Positions 42,360 through 54,089 are shown, numbered from the stretch's first letter. The stretch is DNA of 64,000 nt from Paramacrobiotus metropolitanus (GCF_019649055.1 NW_026570261.1:496001-560000); one strand, 5' to 3'. Made by a program: numbers and translations. Notes: generated by a model from the sequence alone, not told the origin.

Positions 42360-44415
42360 AGCAACAGCCTTTGCAAGAATATTTTGTATGTTTTTTCAGT
42401 GCTCGCACTTTACTGATTCCTTTTTCAATTTATAATTTGAACTATGTCCGAGTACAAATAAATCGGCCAGGAAATGCCATAAACGGTGGCAAAGTGGTAA
42501 ATCTAGGAGTATTCGTGCATTCCTATCTTATTCAGGAAATAGCTATCCTATTCAGAAAATAGCAATAGCAGTACTCTTAACTGATTATATATGCAGTAAT
42601 GGACACTAATTATTTAAAACACTTCCAATTTACATTTTGAGAAAACGGTGAAAATCATTACTGTTATTTTTAACTTTAGGTTGAACGTTTAGCTAAACGT
42701 GAACGCCAGAATGCACTATAGTGCATTGAGCATTGCATTCTGGCACGGCTGCCGCGTTATTATCCAACAACAGCCAGGCAGAGAAATTTAATGCTTTTTT
42801 TTTTAAAAAGCCGCAGATCGAGACTTTCCGGTCATTTGATGCAAGAAATTATACTTCAAAAAGAAAAGAATAAGTTTAGATGATGTTACAGCTGTTGTGT
42901 AACTTTGAAAGTACATAATATATCACTGTTCACGATTTAATCGCGAATCACGATCACTTGAGCTGATTTGTAAACTCGGAGTTAGCACAATAATCCTTAT
43001 ATTGTAATTGTAGTTTTGCTGTAGTTTCTTCAATAACGAAAACAGCGGTACCGCCGTGGTTCTGCCAGTAATTAATATTATCAGTAATAGGGTGTTAAGG
43101 TATACTTACTATAAAATTATTGTGAGTGAATTTGCGCGTTTAGGTAGGCAAGGACGTACGCGCAAAGTGTGGTGCCAAGCAAAATCCGGACTTTTTCGTA
43201 CAGGCTAACGAATATTATTACTATGCTGTATGGTTATGCTGTACGCTTCGCCACTGGGCAGTAAGCGAGCGCATGCAGTGCATACATATTATTGTACATA
43301 CATTATTTAATAGTTACCAATGGTAACTTACCATACTATATTTACCAATAGTCCGATACAATAGTTACTATACTACCGTACAATGCACAAACCCCCAAAA
43401 CAGTATGCTGTCTAGCTGCCGTATACGGCAAAATTGCAGTAGAACCGTGCGTACCCGTTGTAAAAATTATATGTATTACTCGTACTTGCGTACGAGTACT
43501 GTACTCATCACTGCAAAGAAAAACCCAAAACCGCCGTAGACGGCTCGTGGAGTAACGTAGAATATTTTGTCCACGACACTTACGGTTTTTAACAACAGCA
43601 AGATGCGTATGAATAATCTTCGTCCGGAGGATGTTTTTAGTCATTCCAGAACTACAGAGTCATCTGATATCATTAAGTGATTGCTCCTGTTGAAATTTTG
43701 ATTACTAGTAAAAGATCAACGGTAATACAAAATTTACAGTTGTAACAGTTTCTCGCCCAATCAACGATACAAAATCGCAGCGAACAATACTTATAAAAAT
43801 GTTATTTTCTGTTACATCCGGCATACAGTAAAATATCGCAAATAATGAGCATCAAGTTACTTATTAGAAATACACAGTAATTCTTATTAAAAATAAAACG
43901 CCTATTTCCCGCTGCACAAAACCCTGTACCATCTAAAACAGGCTCAGCATCGATTAAGATTAACGGTATTTTTATATACACGTATTAGTATGATGTTTCC
44001 AAATGGTGGCGTGAGAGTCGGTGAGACACAAAAAGGTGCGAACAGTGGTGTCGGGAGACTTTTGTGGTAGAGCATACTATGTACAAAGTTTCATTAGTCA
44101 TCACTGTGTGGATTCCTGCTTCTATTCACGATTTAGGGAAAAAAGAGTACCTTCCAGTCAAATTATTAGTAATTATCGATGAATAGGGAAAAAAATGAAA
44201 AGGCGATTTTTCCCATCAAAACACCCAATAAAAACGCCCAGCATCATCAGCTACAAAATGTAAAGATATATGACATCGCGTAGGAACAATAAAAAAATCA
44301 CTAAATGGAGATCTAGTAACATCCGCCCAGTCCGGAGTTAGTGAAAGCCACGTAGAAGAAAAACATCAATTTAGTCCAAATTTAGTCGTGAATGGCAACT
44401 TCTTCCCGCATTTAT
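42360..44415. other. Intergenic, no gene recognised
   Basis: AT-rich with short ORFs only. A pair GCACTATAGTGC (42713-42724) and nearby AATGCAATGC-type inverted words are small palindromes. A TACCATACTATATTTACCAATAG stretch near 43330 resembles microsatellite. Nothing else is supported. Confidence 0.55.
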
Positions 44416-44417
44416 AA

Positions 44418-44750
44418 TTAGACTTCATTAATGATCTTGGAGGCGATGTTCTTGAAGCCGAGATACGTGCCGGAGATGCGCTTGAAGTGCACCCCGTTGA
44501 GCTGCAGCCGGGGGAGTTTGCACACCTCCACCTCCCACTGGGCGAGGGACAAACCTCCACCTCCCACTGGGCGAGGGACTCCGTGTTCGGGTCGCCGTGG
44601 ACGCATATCAGCAGGAATTTCTCCTTCTGCTCAGTCGCAGTTGTTCATATCCAGCACTTTCTTGATCTCCTGCGTCATATCCTCCGGATTCTTCGCCGAG
44701 GTCATCTTCATGTTCCAGGTGAAGCGCAGGGAGCGCGGCTTAGAGGACAC
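44418..44750 (-). pseudogene. MARK/Par-1 kinase KA1-domain tail, frame-broken
   Basis: The minus strand from 44750 (acceptor TTGCAG) reads [20 protein letters not shown] and [11 protein letters not shown], then TGA at 44633-44631. One frame over it continues [20 protein letters not shown]. After a 29-bp tandem duplication (copies at 44525-44550 and 44554-44579) the first frame resumes with [36 protein letters not shown] and INEV, then stop at 44418. These are the hallmark residues of the kinase-associated-1 (KA1) domain that ends MARK/Par-1 kinases and binds acidic phospholipids. Kinase and UBA exons are not in the expected direction: the next gene upstream on this strand is the oppositely oriented demethylase. 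It is a detached fragment, or the end of a gene whose large intron contains the demethylase. Confidence 0.85.
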
Positions 44751-45126
44751 CTGCAACCCAGCACGTTAAAAATTGATCAAAAAAATGAAATGAAAAAAAT
44801 TAAATTTCCGTAAATTTTAAATTTCCTTAAATACATTTTTATATAAAAAAATTTCCGTTAATGTTTCCCTAAATATAAAACTTTCCCGACAAACTTTTCG
44901 GTAAATTATACACGTTTTTTGCTCTATAGTCTTTCCATTTCAAAACATGAAATTCTGCGTTTTCATCCGATCTGCGAAATCAGCACCTGCCGATTAAATG
45001 TTATTTTATAATTTAAAATATTTATTTATTTTGACAGGTTAATCCGTATACTTCGGAACCTGGCGAGTACTGTATTTGGATAAATCAAGAGAAAATGGAA
45101 ACCGGAGCGTTTGTTCTCCAGTGGTC

Positions 45127-47461
45127 ATGACATTTCGCCCTTCTATAGAAGAATTCTGTGATTTTCCAGGATATATTTTTTACATGCAATCAAAAGGAGC
45201 GCATTTAGTTGGACTGGCAAAGGTTGAAAGCTTTGGGAGTGCTCTTTAGATTTACGGTGTAATAATTTGGTCTGATTTAGGTTATACCTCCTGCTGAGTG
45301 GAAAAAGCCAGAAATTCCCAATCAAAGCAACAAGAAAATCAGAGAGCCGTTGCTGCAAACTGTTCGGGAGCTTGTGACCCCCGGAGTGTACGAAGTGGAA
45401 AGCGTGAAACAGAAAATGATTACGGTTTCTGAACTTCGGAAATTTGCTGGAGAAAACAATTTAGTTTCATCACAATACACCGGTAACTTATATTGTCCCT
45501 TGCTTAATATTTTGCCAAACTGTTATCATAAATTGTTTTATAGATATTGACGAAATCGAGAAAGAGTTTTGGAGTGAAATTCAGTGTGCTGATAGCCTGT
45601 ACGGCGTGCATTCCGGCAAGAACGCATCGCTCTTTAACGATGGCGACCTGGTGAATTGTTCTGTCACACTTTGTATTATGATGTCTCCTAAATTTTTTTG
45701 CAGTTGTGGAATGTTAATCGGTTAGACTCTATTCTCCGATCTACCCTGGGCAGCAAGGAGTATGCTGGGATAACTAATTCGTTTCTTTACTACGGGATGT
45801 TTCGCACAATTTTCGGCTATCACGTTGAGGATTGTGATTTGTATACCATAAATTTTTTAAACGAAGGATCACCAAAAGTTTGGTACGGCCTCGAAGCACA
45901 GCACGCGCAAAATTTCGAGGAGTTCGCACACGACGTAGGTATTCACAGCAATCTCAAGTATAGAGTGGGGTAGCGACGATAGTCGAAGGAAAATATTTGA
46001 TCTGATGGCTTTCGCTTATGCAAGTCCTTTATACTTTTTCAGATTTTTTTTCCAGAGGCGCTCAAAGAATGCAGCGAGTTCCTTCGGCATAAAAATACTT
46101 TATTTCGCCCTGATTTATTGCGGGAAAATGGAATGCCTGTAGCGAGGGTGATTGCCGCTTTTATTTATTGTACTTGTAACTGCTAAAATCTAAATGTCTT
46201 TCTTGCAGGCAATTCATTATCCTGGGGAGTTCATGATCACCTTTCCGCGGTCTTACCACGCCGGCTTCAATACTGGCGCTAATCTCGCTGAAGCCGCTAA
46301 TTTTGCCACGCCGGCGTGGATTGATTTCGGGTCAATTTCGTCTTCTTGTAGCTGCAACGCAACGAATCTTACTCTAGACATGCCAGAGTTTATTCGCCGG
46401 TACCAAGACCACCGCTTTTTCAATGACCGGTTCCAAGTGATGCCTTCTCGTCTTCCCGTGGACCAAAGTCCTGACGATTCTACACCGCCACTGGGATCCC
46501 TTTATAATGTCGCTTGGCACGATCCGGATTCAAGACTCTCATCGTGGCGGAAGGCAAGCGATCCTGCCACAGAAACTGTTGTCTTCTTCCAAGTTGATCT
46601 GAGCGGCACGGTGCCCCGCATGAGCAAGAGCGTGCGGGTCTGTCGCGAGCAGTCCGTTGGCGGGGACAAGCAGGGCCGGCTGATTCCGACGGTGTTTGTG
46701 GATGAGACGCAGCTCAGCTCCGACTACATCACAGCAGTCATAGGTCGTGGCTTTCTGTCCGACGAGGATGATCTCATGAAACTGCTCGAACACGTTGGTA
46801 TTCTGCGACCCGATGAAGAAACGCCGGGAGAGCAAGAGAACGATGACAGGGACATCGAATGGCAAGAGAACGAAACGGACAGCTCGTCGATTCTTCCTCA
46901 GCCTGAGCCAAGGTGTGTTTCAAAATGGTGTGGGTAATATTTTATTAATTGTCTGCAGTGCTGCAGATGTTGTACGAAACTGTTGAGTCTTCTTGGCTGC
47001 TTCTGTATTGTAGTTTATTTAATTCGTATCACGCGTCCGCCTTGGATAAATTTTGCTACTTTAAAGTGTAAATAGATATGTTCTCGTATTTGCTTAAAAT
47101 GTATGCTTTTTGTAGATATCGTTCCGGAACCGAATGCCATCAGACCAAATCTACAGGCAGCGCTTATCGAAACCCTTCTGATCGCACTTCCTGCTTAACT
47201 CAGCTTTTATCGACCAGCCTTCCGGTAAGCCGCATGCACGGCTTCTTCAACGGACTACCGGAAACCCAAGACGATAAATCTCAACAGAAACCAGTATTTC
47301 AATGTCAGTTTTGTAAAAAATGCTTTCCTTCGTCGTCGAATTTGTACAGGCACGAACTACAGCACACTGGAAAAAATATTTTTACCTGTGCAGTTTGTGG
47401 CTTGGAACGATCTGTATCTCATTTTAAGGAGCATATGTCAAGATGTAATAAACAGAAATAA
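45127..47461 (+). CDS. KDM4/JMJD2-like histone demethylase with C-terminal C2H2 zinc fingers
   Basis: Seven exons: 45127-45222, 45281-45482, 45544-45650, 45704-45934, 46043-46147, 46209-46912 and 47116-47461. Introns are 53-203 bp and all phases agree, giving 596 residues. JmjN comes first ([10 protein letters not shown]...[17 protein letters not shown]). The JmjC domain follows ([48 protein letters not shown]-like [16 protein letters not shown]). The Fe(II) ligands H and E in YHVED and H in YHAGFN, plus the 2-oxoglutarate Lys in SPKVWY, are conserved, so the enzyme looks active on methyl-lysine of histone H3. The C-terminus lacks the PHD and Tudor domains of vertebrate KDM4A-C. It ends instead in one C2H2 finger ([20 protein letters not shown]) and a second Cys/His unit (FTCAVCGLE...HFKEHMSRC). 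The start is the first ATG after an upstream in-frame stop. A further 5' exon is possible. Confidence 0.9.
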
Positions 47462-47554
47462 TTGTGCGTTTTGTCATGTTTGTTATTTTCCCGAACACTA
47501 CGAGTATGACATGTCTATATTACAACACAGTCATTACGTAAGATATCTTAACAT

Positions 47555-47825
47555 AAAGGGGATTACTACGGGTGAAATTTCTGCGATAACTGCGAGTATT
47601 TACCAGTAGGTATTACTACAGGTACTTGGGGATTATTTTTAACAAGTACATGGTATTTAATTAACAATATTGGTAAAGTGGGGATTCTTACTGGTAAAGT
47701 GACTATGGGGATTACTACAGGTAAAGTACTACGGGGATTACTATAGTACAGTACTACGGGGATTACTGTGGTACAGTACTACGGGGATTACTATGGGTAA
47801 CCGGTAAAGTACTACAGGATTACTA
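47555..47825. repeat. Degenerate tandem repeat of GGGGATTACTAC units
   Basis: About eight copies of GGGGATTACTA(C/T) alternate with GGTAAAGTACTAC or AGTACAGTACTAC at roughly 25-30 bp spacing, just after the demethylase 3' end. Confidence 0.75.
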
Positions 47826-47857
47826 CGAGCAAATCAAGGCAATTTATTCATCGCTGT

Positions 47858-49603
47858 TTAGATTATTTTCGGCAATACTTCTGTTGTACAAAAACGGCAG
47901 AAAATGGGGGAAATAAAATCTGGCCACCGTGCCGAAGAATTCATCGGAAAAAATTCTACCGGATCAAACTGTATTCGTTCTACAAAAACTTTATCGTCGA
48001 CTTTCACAACAAACTCGCAGTATTTAAGACCGGTAACGGCCAACTGAGTGGTGACCTGGCTATAGTAAGTATGCGAATGTTTAAGGGCCCAACCGCGCAC
48101 TGTGTCCTTTCGCAAGTAAAAGTCGAAGGATGGTGCGATGGCTTTTTTCATAGCGTAGTATGCGGACAATAGATCATCAACGGTCATGTCATCACGGCCG
48201 TTGATCAGGTTCCATTGAAACTTCGAGACTTCCGTCAGGACTTTCACTTCAATAAGCCCGACATCCGACGAATCGCTAAATACGATTCTGTCCGGTGTCG
48301 CACCAATAAATGGGAAGTCTGTTCGAAAAAAAAGCGGTTTCCAGAATGATCGTACCGTAAATGCACCAAACATACTTACAAGGACAAATGCATAACACAA
48401 CTGTTGCTGCATGGAGCTTCGGCAAGCCTGCGCTTCTGCTTTTGAGGTAAAGCTGGACAGTCTCGTGTTCCATGCTAATGCCTTGTTGCATCTGGTGCGT
48501 AGCTCTACTTTCGGAAACCAAGGACAGCATAAACTGATCGGTGAACTCTTTTCGACGTCGGGCTATTGAATGAATCTTCGACGCTGTCACAATAGTTCTG
48601 CGTACTTTTCTCCATTCAACAGACGCCGACTGCCTGACCGTACGGCTGCATAGCGATTCTGCTTCTTTCTGATCAAACTTCATCCAGTATGAATTGTACA
48701 GTAGCAGTGTGTTTAAGTCCAATTTTCCTAATTCATCCTGAATCGTAGTCTGCACGTAAGCTTCGAAATCGCTACTGAGTGGCAGCGGCAGCTGACAAGG
48801 AGCAGCTGGCGAGACTTCCGACGGAGCATTTTCAACAGATGGCAATGGGCTTCCGTCTTTGAGCAGTTTTTTGGGTCAAGTAATGCCGCTGCTGGTGTCT
48901 TCTTAGCCATCATCCATTCAGCAAGAGTTCTTGCAGTTGAATCAATGATAGATGCATCGGCAATTGCATTATACGTTTTCTGTCCAAGTGTATGAAAGAG
49001 CTCTGCACTTGTATGCGGATTGCCGACGGAGAACTGATGAACCTGTGGAACAATGACACCGTTTGGAGGCCTAGCTGGCACATTCCATGTGCAGGGTTTC
49101 GAGAAGCATGTGGCGTAATCAGGATAGCAGTTGTTTTTCACGAAATATGCCAAAGTAAGAGCTAGGGCTCAAATGTGCTTACAAGAAGCTTCAAAGGTCT
49201 CCATAGAACCAGTATCCACGCAGCGCAGTTGCCCAACCTTCCCAGCAGCGCACTGACAATGGGCCAAAACTAAAGTACCTCCAGCAAAAGTCAAACTAGC
49301 ATCATAATTGCGGTCTCTCACTTCCGCACGACACAGAGATCTGATCAATAAACCGTTATCATGGGAGTGACGAAATTCCAAAGGCAAACGGATGCGCCCT
49401 GCTGAAAATAATGCGTGGGCGTCCGAAGGAATGCCAGGCTCCCGAACGCAAGATAACGCCGGTAAAGTACGTGCGGTACGCGTTGAATGGCGCGCATAGT
49501 AATAAGCGATATTTTCCTCAGAAAAACTTTTTAAAGGGAAAATCCACAAGTTAGAAAATATTAGCTGCGTCCAGTCCATATTAGAAAACAATTGTGGAAT
49601 CAA
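47858..49603 (-). pseudogene. SWIM zinc finger and YqaJ-type nuclease, transposon-associated, frame-broken
   Basis: Minus strand. The first frame (49603-49169) ends in a SWIM motif (HCQCAAG...ASCKHI) and an in-frame TGA. The same frame resumes as ALALTLAYFVKNNCYP. A switch at the A run in GACCCAAAAAACTG (about 48870) leads to VRRTIVTASKIHSI and QQGISMEHETVQLYL, the start of the YqaJ nuclease fold. A 61-bp intron (48319-48379; GTAAGT...GAACAG) joins this to FPFIGATPDRIVFSDSSDVG and IEVKV, the E-x-K catalytic motif, and to the stop at 47858. YqaJ proteins are lambda-type exonucleases. With SWIM they are encoded beside THAP transposases in ISL2EU elements, and one such gene lies immediately upstream. 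One stop and one homopolymer shift may be decay or read error. Confidence 0.75.
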
Positions 49604-49746
49604 AACAAAAGACTAGTTTTCAGCTTGGTTTTTGCGTAATATGAAAGGTTTACGATCGGCAGCTAGCTATCTAGTAGTACAGTATATGCCTTTGTCTTAC
49701 AAGGCTACTATAGCGTCCTAAAGGGCAACCTGTTTTTGCAAATGCT

Positions 49747-51443
49747 TTATTTTTGCGCAATCAGGCTCGTTGAGATGTTAACCAAGAAAACAATAACCTC
49801 CACTATATCATGCAGCAAAGGAAGCAACAGATTAGACATTCCTGGAGCAACAATTCTGAAATCCGTTACGCGATCGATTCCCTTTTCAATATGGACTCTG
49901 TGCCGGGCAATATGGTGAGAATTGTTCATTTCTGGAGCGGAAAGTTGGGTTCTTGGACCGAGAAAGTCAGGAGTAATCAAGGTAATCTGGCGTTTCCGGG
50001 CCTCTGTTGGCGATAACTTGAATCCTTTATCAGCCATGATCGCATCCCCTGGTTCCAGTTTATTCAGTAAACCACTTTCGCTTACAATACTTTCATCCGT
50101 TATGGATCCAAAAAAAGCCCTGGAAATAAAGCTGATCTTCGCTCCGGGGGTTATTCCAATAAGAAATTTCGCTGTGCAGTGGTGTTTGTAATAAGAATAT
50201 GCAAACGAATGAGTGCCCGGATGTGAAGGAGTTTGAATAAACAGTTCGAAGCAATCAACAATGACACGAACATTTCTAAACCCTGACGCCAAAAACTCGG
50301 GCGGCGCGTCCAGCAGTGTCATTTCTCCAGATGGAAAAGTATTAAGCCGCTTAATGACAGTTGACATTACGTTAATCCACATTTCAAAAATTCTGCTGGC
50401 ACGTGAAATATGGATTTTAAATAGAACACCAAGAAAATCAAAACTCAGATCCATCCGTAGTTTAAATAAAACCAGCAGCAGTTGGTCTTTTACACACTGC
50501 TTTCGCCTGCCAGGTCTTGGAATGCCTCCCTCGTTCCTCTTTTGCCAGGCGGCTAAAATCGCCGGTGAAAAAATCTCCGCTATTTCATTCAGAACTTCAA
50601 CGTTCATTACCCCTGTCATCCTTCGAAAAGTTTCGCTTTTTACGTCAGATATCTTGTCGTCGACATTGATCAAAGGCTCTTTATCTTCCATGAACAATAG
50701 GTGTTCCAGTTCGCTTATGCGCTCGTCGCGTTCTTGTATGTCGGATTCTAGTTCCTGGATGCGGATGTCCGATACGGCCAGCGCACCTTCCAATTCATCA
50801 ATTCTTTCCCGCAGCTGCGCAATGACATTATGCTCTTCTAACGCTACAATAAATAACACCTTTCATTTATTTAAATTGTTGTTAAGAAAAAACATTATTG
50901 ATATTTTTATTATTGATAGGAAAAACAACTTAAATGGGTCAGTAACTTCTAGAAGATTAAACCTGGTATTCAAAGCATCGCTTTCTCCAAACGCGCATAA
51001 CCGTTTTTTCTCTGGAGAAACGTTGGTGGATCCTGTAAATAAGTAAAACAAAAATGCAGGAGGCAATGATGTTGTTAAATGATTTGTTAATATGCCAGAC
51101 ATGCACGAAGAAGTTCTTGCAGTCAACGACCTTAAAGTAAGTACCTGCAGTTGCTCGCTTATCCAAGGCTTTTGGTACGCTGGGTACGCTGCCGTCCTTT
51201 AGTGTCCTAATCTTCCGTGGATCTCTTCCTTTTTTTCTGGTCACTGAAGCAGCTGCTGGCGAAATGGTCCGAACAAACTACATTGCGGCTGGATGGATGG
51301 AAATCAGGCCTTCCGATTCCTTCCAACCATTGATGTCGGATGAGTTTGTTGGAAGGAAACTGGTGGAACGAGTGCGGTCCTTCTGTACTGCAGTTTATTT
51401 TGGCACTATTATTATTGCAACCGATAACACAGCAACGACCCAT
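49747..51443 (-). CDS. THAP-domain DDE transposase (ISL2EU/PHIS type)
   Basis: Exon 1 (51443-51146) starts MGRCCVIGCNNNSAK and carries a C2CH THAP zinc finger (FHQFPSNKLIRHQWLEGIGR, CSDHF). At a 7-T run on the plus strand (51230-51236) the frame must shift to reach DPRKIRTLKDGSVPS, the usual THAP tail. A small middle exon (51032-50963) and a large last exon (50843-49747) follow. The phases do not all agree, so one more indel or a different splice is likely. The last exon encodes a coiled coil (LEEHNVIAQLRERIDELEGA, ELESDIQERDERISELEHLL), an HTH_4-like segment (DQLLLVLFKLRMDLSFDFLG) and an uninterrupted catalytic core: VIVDCFELF (Asp), IMADKGF (Asp), RHRVHIEKGIDRV (Glu). With the neighbouring YqaJ gene this fits an ISL2EU-type transposon. 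Its terminal repeats were not found. Confidence 0.8.
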
Positions 51444-51559
51444 TATGAATTCTTCGCAATTTAAAACATTTACCTGAATAGTAAAATGATCTTCCAAAAT
51501 GTCCAAAGAAACCAATACTGAAGTTGAATAAAAAACACAAAGCAAATAATTGTAAACAG

Positions 51560-51830
51560 TCTATATTATGCATACCATACACAAACATCTTAAACGGTGA
51601 AGTTATACAGTAGAATAATATGGCGGATGCGGATGCCGTCCAGTAAACTCAGCACTAAATTCTCTGTAGCTAAGTGGGCGGAGCAGCCAGACAGCCAATC
51701 AGCGCGGGCTAGTCTCGTTAGACCAATTACTCCATTAGTTCCGCGACCGCTCGGTGCATGCTAATACCGGAAAATTTACTTTTACATTCTAGTTGAGTAA
51801 AACCTATTAAATTTCCAGTACCTAAACCTA
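51560..51830. other. Gap upstream of the THAP gene, GC-rich, possibly promoter-bearing
   Basis: GTGGGCGGAGCAGCCAGACAGCCAATCAGC near 51675-51704 (quoted in part: AAGTGGGCGGAG, AGCCAATCAGC) combines a GC-box-like and a CCAAT-box-like motif. It could serve the minus-strand THAP gene or a former gene next to the 51.8-kb fragment. Not testable from sequence alone. Confidence 0.3.
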
Positions 51831-51911
51831 CACTGTTAGGAGCGTTCGGATGGTCTCCCATTCATGCGGATAAGCAAGCGTCAGCATCTGCAATATCTGA
51901 ACACTGAAAAC
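51831..51911 (-). pseudogene. Third copy of the F-box-type family, short exon fragment
   Basis: The minus strand encodes MLTLAYPHEWETIRTLLTV followed by a GTAGGT donor. This matches the end of the large exon in paralogues 1 and 2 (QTLAYPHEWETIRALLAV, RTLAFPQEWDTIRVYLSV). It is preceded by a TTTTCAG acceptor-like sequence. The rest of the large exon was not found near it. From 51912 to 52414 no gene is seen. Confidence 0.7.
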
Positions 51912-52414
51912 AGAAAAAAAATACAGCCTTTATTGCGATTGAAACCATACTTCTAACTTCAGCAGGCGCGCAAGCCTGCATCTTTTTACATCGTTCAAAT
52001 GGTCTTATAGTTGCAAGTGGGGAGAGGCCAATATACGATCATATGCTTATGTCACTTATGTCATTCAAAATAAATTAAATTAAAGCTTAAGTTTAAGTTT
52101 CCCTGCCTGACCAAAAACCCGCTACCTATCGAACATACAGTACATTTAACGATTAGATGTAATTTTCAAAAATTTTCATTTTATAATACTGAAAAGAAAC
52201 TCGGGAAAAAAGGAAGTCAGGGAAACTTATTCATAGCAACGTTAAACTGGCCTCTTCCGTATGCAACTGTACAATGTGATATTACATAGATTAATTACAT
52301 TCATTGCAATAAAGGTAAAATGTAACGGAACAGTCATTCACCAACAACACCAATCTGGGGCAAAAACGGCATCGTTTGCGACCGTGCCGAGGTCGACCGG
52401 CAAAACAGAACGGC

Positions 52415-53600
52415 TTAGCGAGTACTGATAGTGAACAGTTGATCAGGAGAAGGAACGGTCCAATCTTTGTTAGACTTATTTAAAAAGATAACATAGCTGC
52501 AGTTAATCGAAATTTTAGCCAGGTTAGAAAACAGAGATTTAGTCTCGATCACTTTTGAAGGCGCTCGCATCAGTGTCGCCATACTTAGGATATTGTGTAT
52601 GGCTTGGCGGGCTATCATCCCTCGTGATCCAACGGCTAGGTGGTAGTAGTCGGTGTGCCAGCCTTCACCCGTAAGTTCGTTTACGAGGGACGCGTAACGA
52701 GTTCGCTTTCTGGCTTCCGCATTGTTAAACCCGTTGATCGTATCAAACGGTACAGTCACCTCTGCCAAAATAATGCGCTTCTCCGCGCGGTTAATGCAAC
52801 ACAAGTCCGGACAGAGAGAAGTAGAAAGAACATTAACAGGAATTGTACTAGTGTGGTTATCGTAGCTAGACTGATTTAGATCAGACAGAATTTCCCATTT
52901 TCTATGATCAGCCACACCGGTCATGAAATCGTAAACAGCTTTCAGAATGCTATTATGACGCCAGGTGTAACGATGGCTATTAAGTGAAATCGGACATCAA
53001 TTAAGAATATGACAAAGAGTGCCTTTAGTCGCTCCACACAGATCACATGCAGCAGATACGGTCTTGCCCCACTTTAATAGATTATTGAACGAAGGAGAAA
53101 TGTTAAGCGCAGCCTCTATCATAAAGCGAATCACCTTCTCAGGGAGATCAAACAAACAACTTTTCCAAAAAGTATCGGCAATTTGTGCCGCTCTTCCCTC
53201 TTCCCTCCACGCTCCCTGCTGTATCAGTGATTGTAGCCGGTCTTCTTTTAGCGCTGACGCGTGCTGACTCACTTTCTTATTAACGACCTTACGAATTGCC
53301 GCTTTGCTAGCCCCACATTGTCTGCCGGCAGCGACAGAGGACTGGACAAAGTCCACAATTGCAGGCTCATTAGCGCATGTCGCCTGTATATTCTCACTGG
53401 CTAGCTGCACAACAACATCGTCAGAAGAGCAAAGAGCATCGGCAATAAAACCAGCGTGCGCTTGGGCATACACAGACTTTAGAGACTTAAGATCACATCC
53501 ATCAGAAACATAGAAAAAATCGCAATTAGCAGACGGATTTACCTTAATCCATTTTTTCAAATATTTATTGACCGTTGCTTCCAGGGCATTAACTGGATTG
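52415..53600 (-). pseudogene. 3' end of a non-LTR retrotransposon (C-terminal part of the polyprotein)
   Basis: Minus strand. NALEATVNKYLKKWIKVNPS leads a helical region that ends in CDLCGATKGTLCHILN, then TGA, then in the same frame CPISLNSHRYTWRHNSILKA and onward to a domain containing KRIILAEVTVPFDTINGF, ARKRTRYASLVNELTG and VGSRGMIAR, stopping at 52415. A CxxC...H...C knuckle followed by RYTWRHN and then a nuclease-like E-V-T-V-P-F segment is the usual 3' layout of R2/NeSL-like and related elements. The reverse transcriptase is absent, so the copy is 5'-truncated. The single TGA sits where relatives usually have His or another residue before C-P. Confidence 0.7.
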
Positions 53601-54087
53601 CGGCGGCTCTAAATCTCTGCAGAGCAGCCAAGGTTTGCATTCCAAATGCCGCTGCCGTCTGGCACAGAAAGATGTCTTTGGTCTGCTGCTTGAAAAAGAC
53701 TTGCGAAACAAAACGTGCGCCATCGCATACAATAACAAGAGGGGAACAGAGTACATGTGGACTGCTCTTCCTCTCACATTCAGATACACTGACGCCCTAC
53801 ACTCAGACCATATGCGTTTTGACCAGTCCGAGCGTCTTTGCCCTCTCCTGTGTCTTTTGATAGGGAGCAGGGAGCGCAGCAGACGACCAGGACCTACATG
53901 TTCAAAAATGCGATTTGGACCGGGCGGCAAGAGCGTTGCAGAGGACGGTCTGCAGGCCAGACGGGGTCTGACTCAGACCGCTTGCCATTTTTATGGCCTC
54001 TGCAATGCAAAGTGCAAACTATCGCTGATTTGTAGCGATTTGAGAGCCGCCGCAATCCAGTTATTTTGAGAGCCGCCGCAAACTGTA
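53590..54087. mobile_element. Inverted-repeat element at the truncation point of the non-LTR copy
   Basis: AACTGGATTGCGGCGGCTCT (53589-53608) is inverted as AGAGCCGCCGCAATCCAGTT (about 54044-54063). A partial second copy (GAGAGCCGCCGCAAACTG) follows at once. The enclosed 435 bp has an open plus-strand frame (53635-54069) without a recognised domain. It could be a MITE or a foldback. No target duplication was identified. Confidence 0.55.
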
Positions 54088-54089
54088 GG

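Noticed and set aside
50261-51046. A 261-codon plus-strand ORF opposite the THAP transposase
   Set aside because: Antisense shadow of the catalytic exon, which has DDE residues and domain order.
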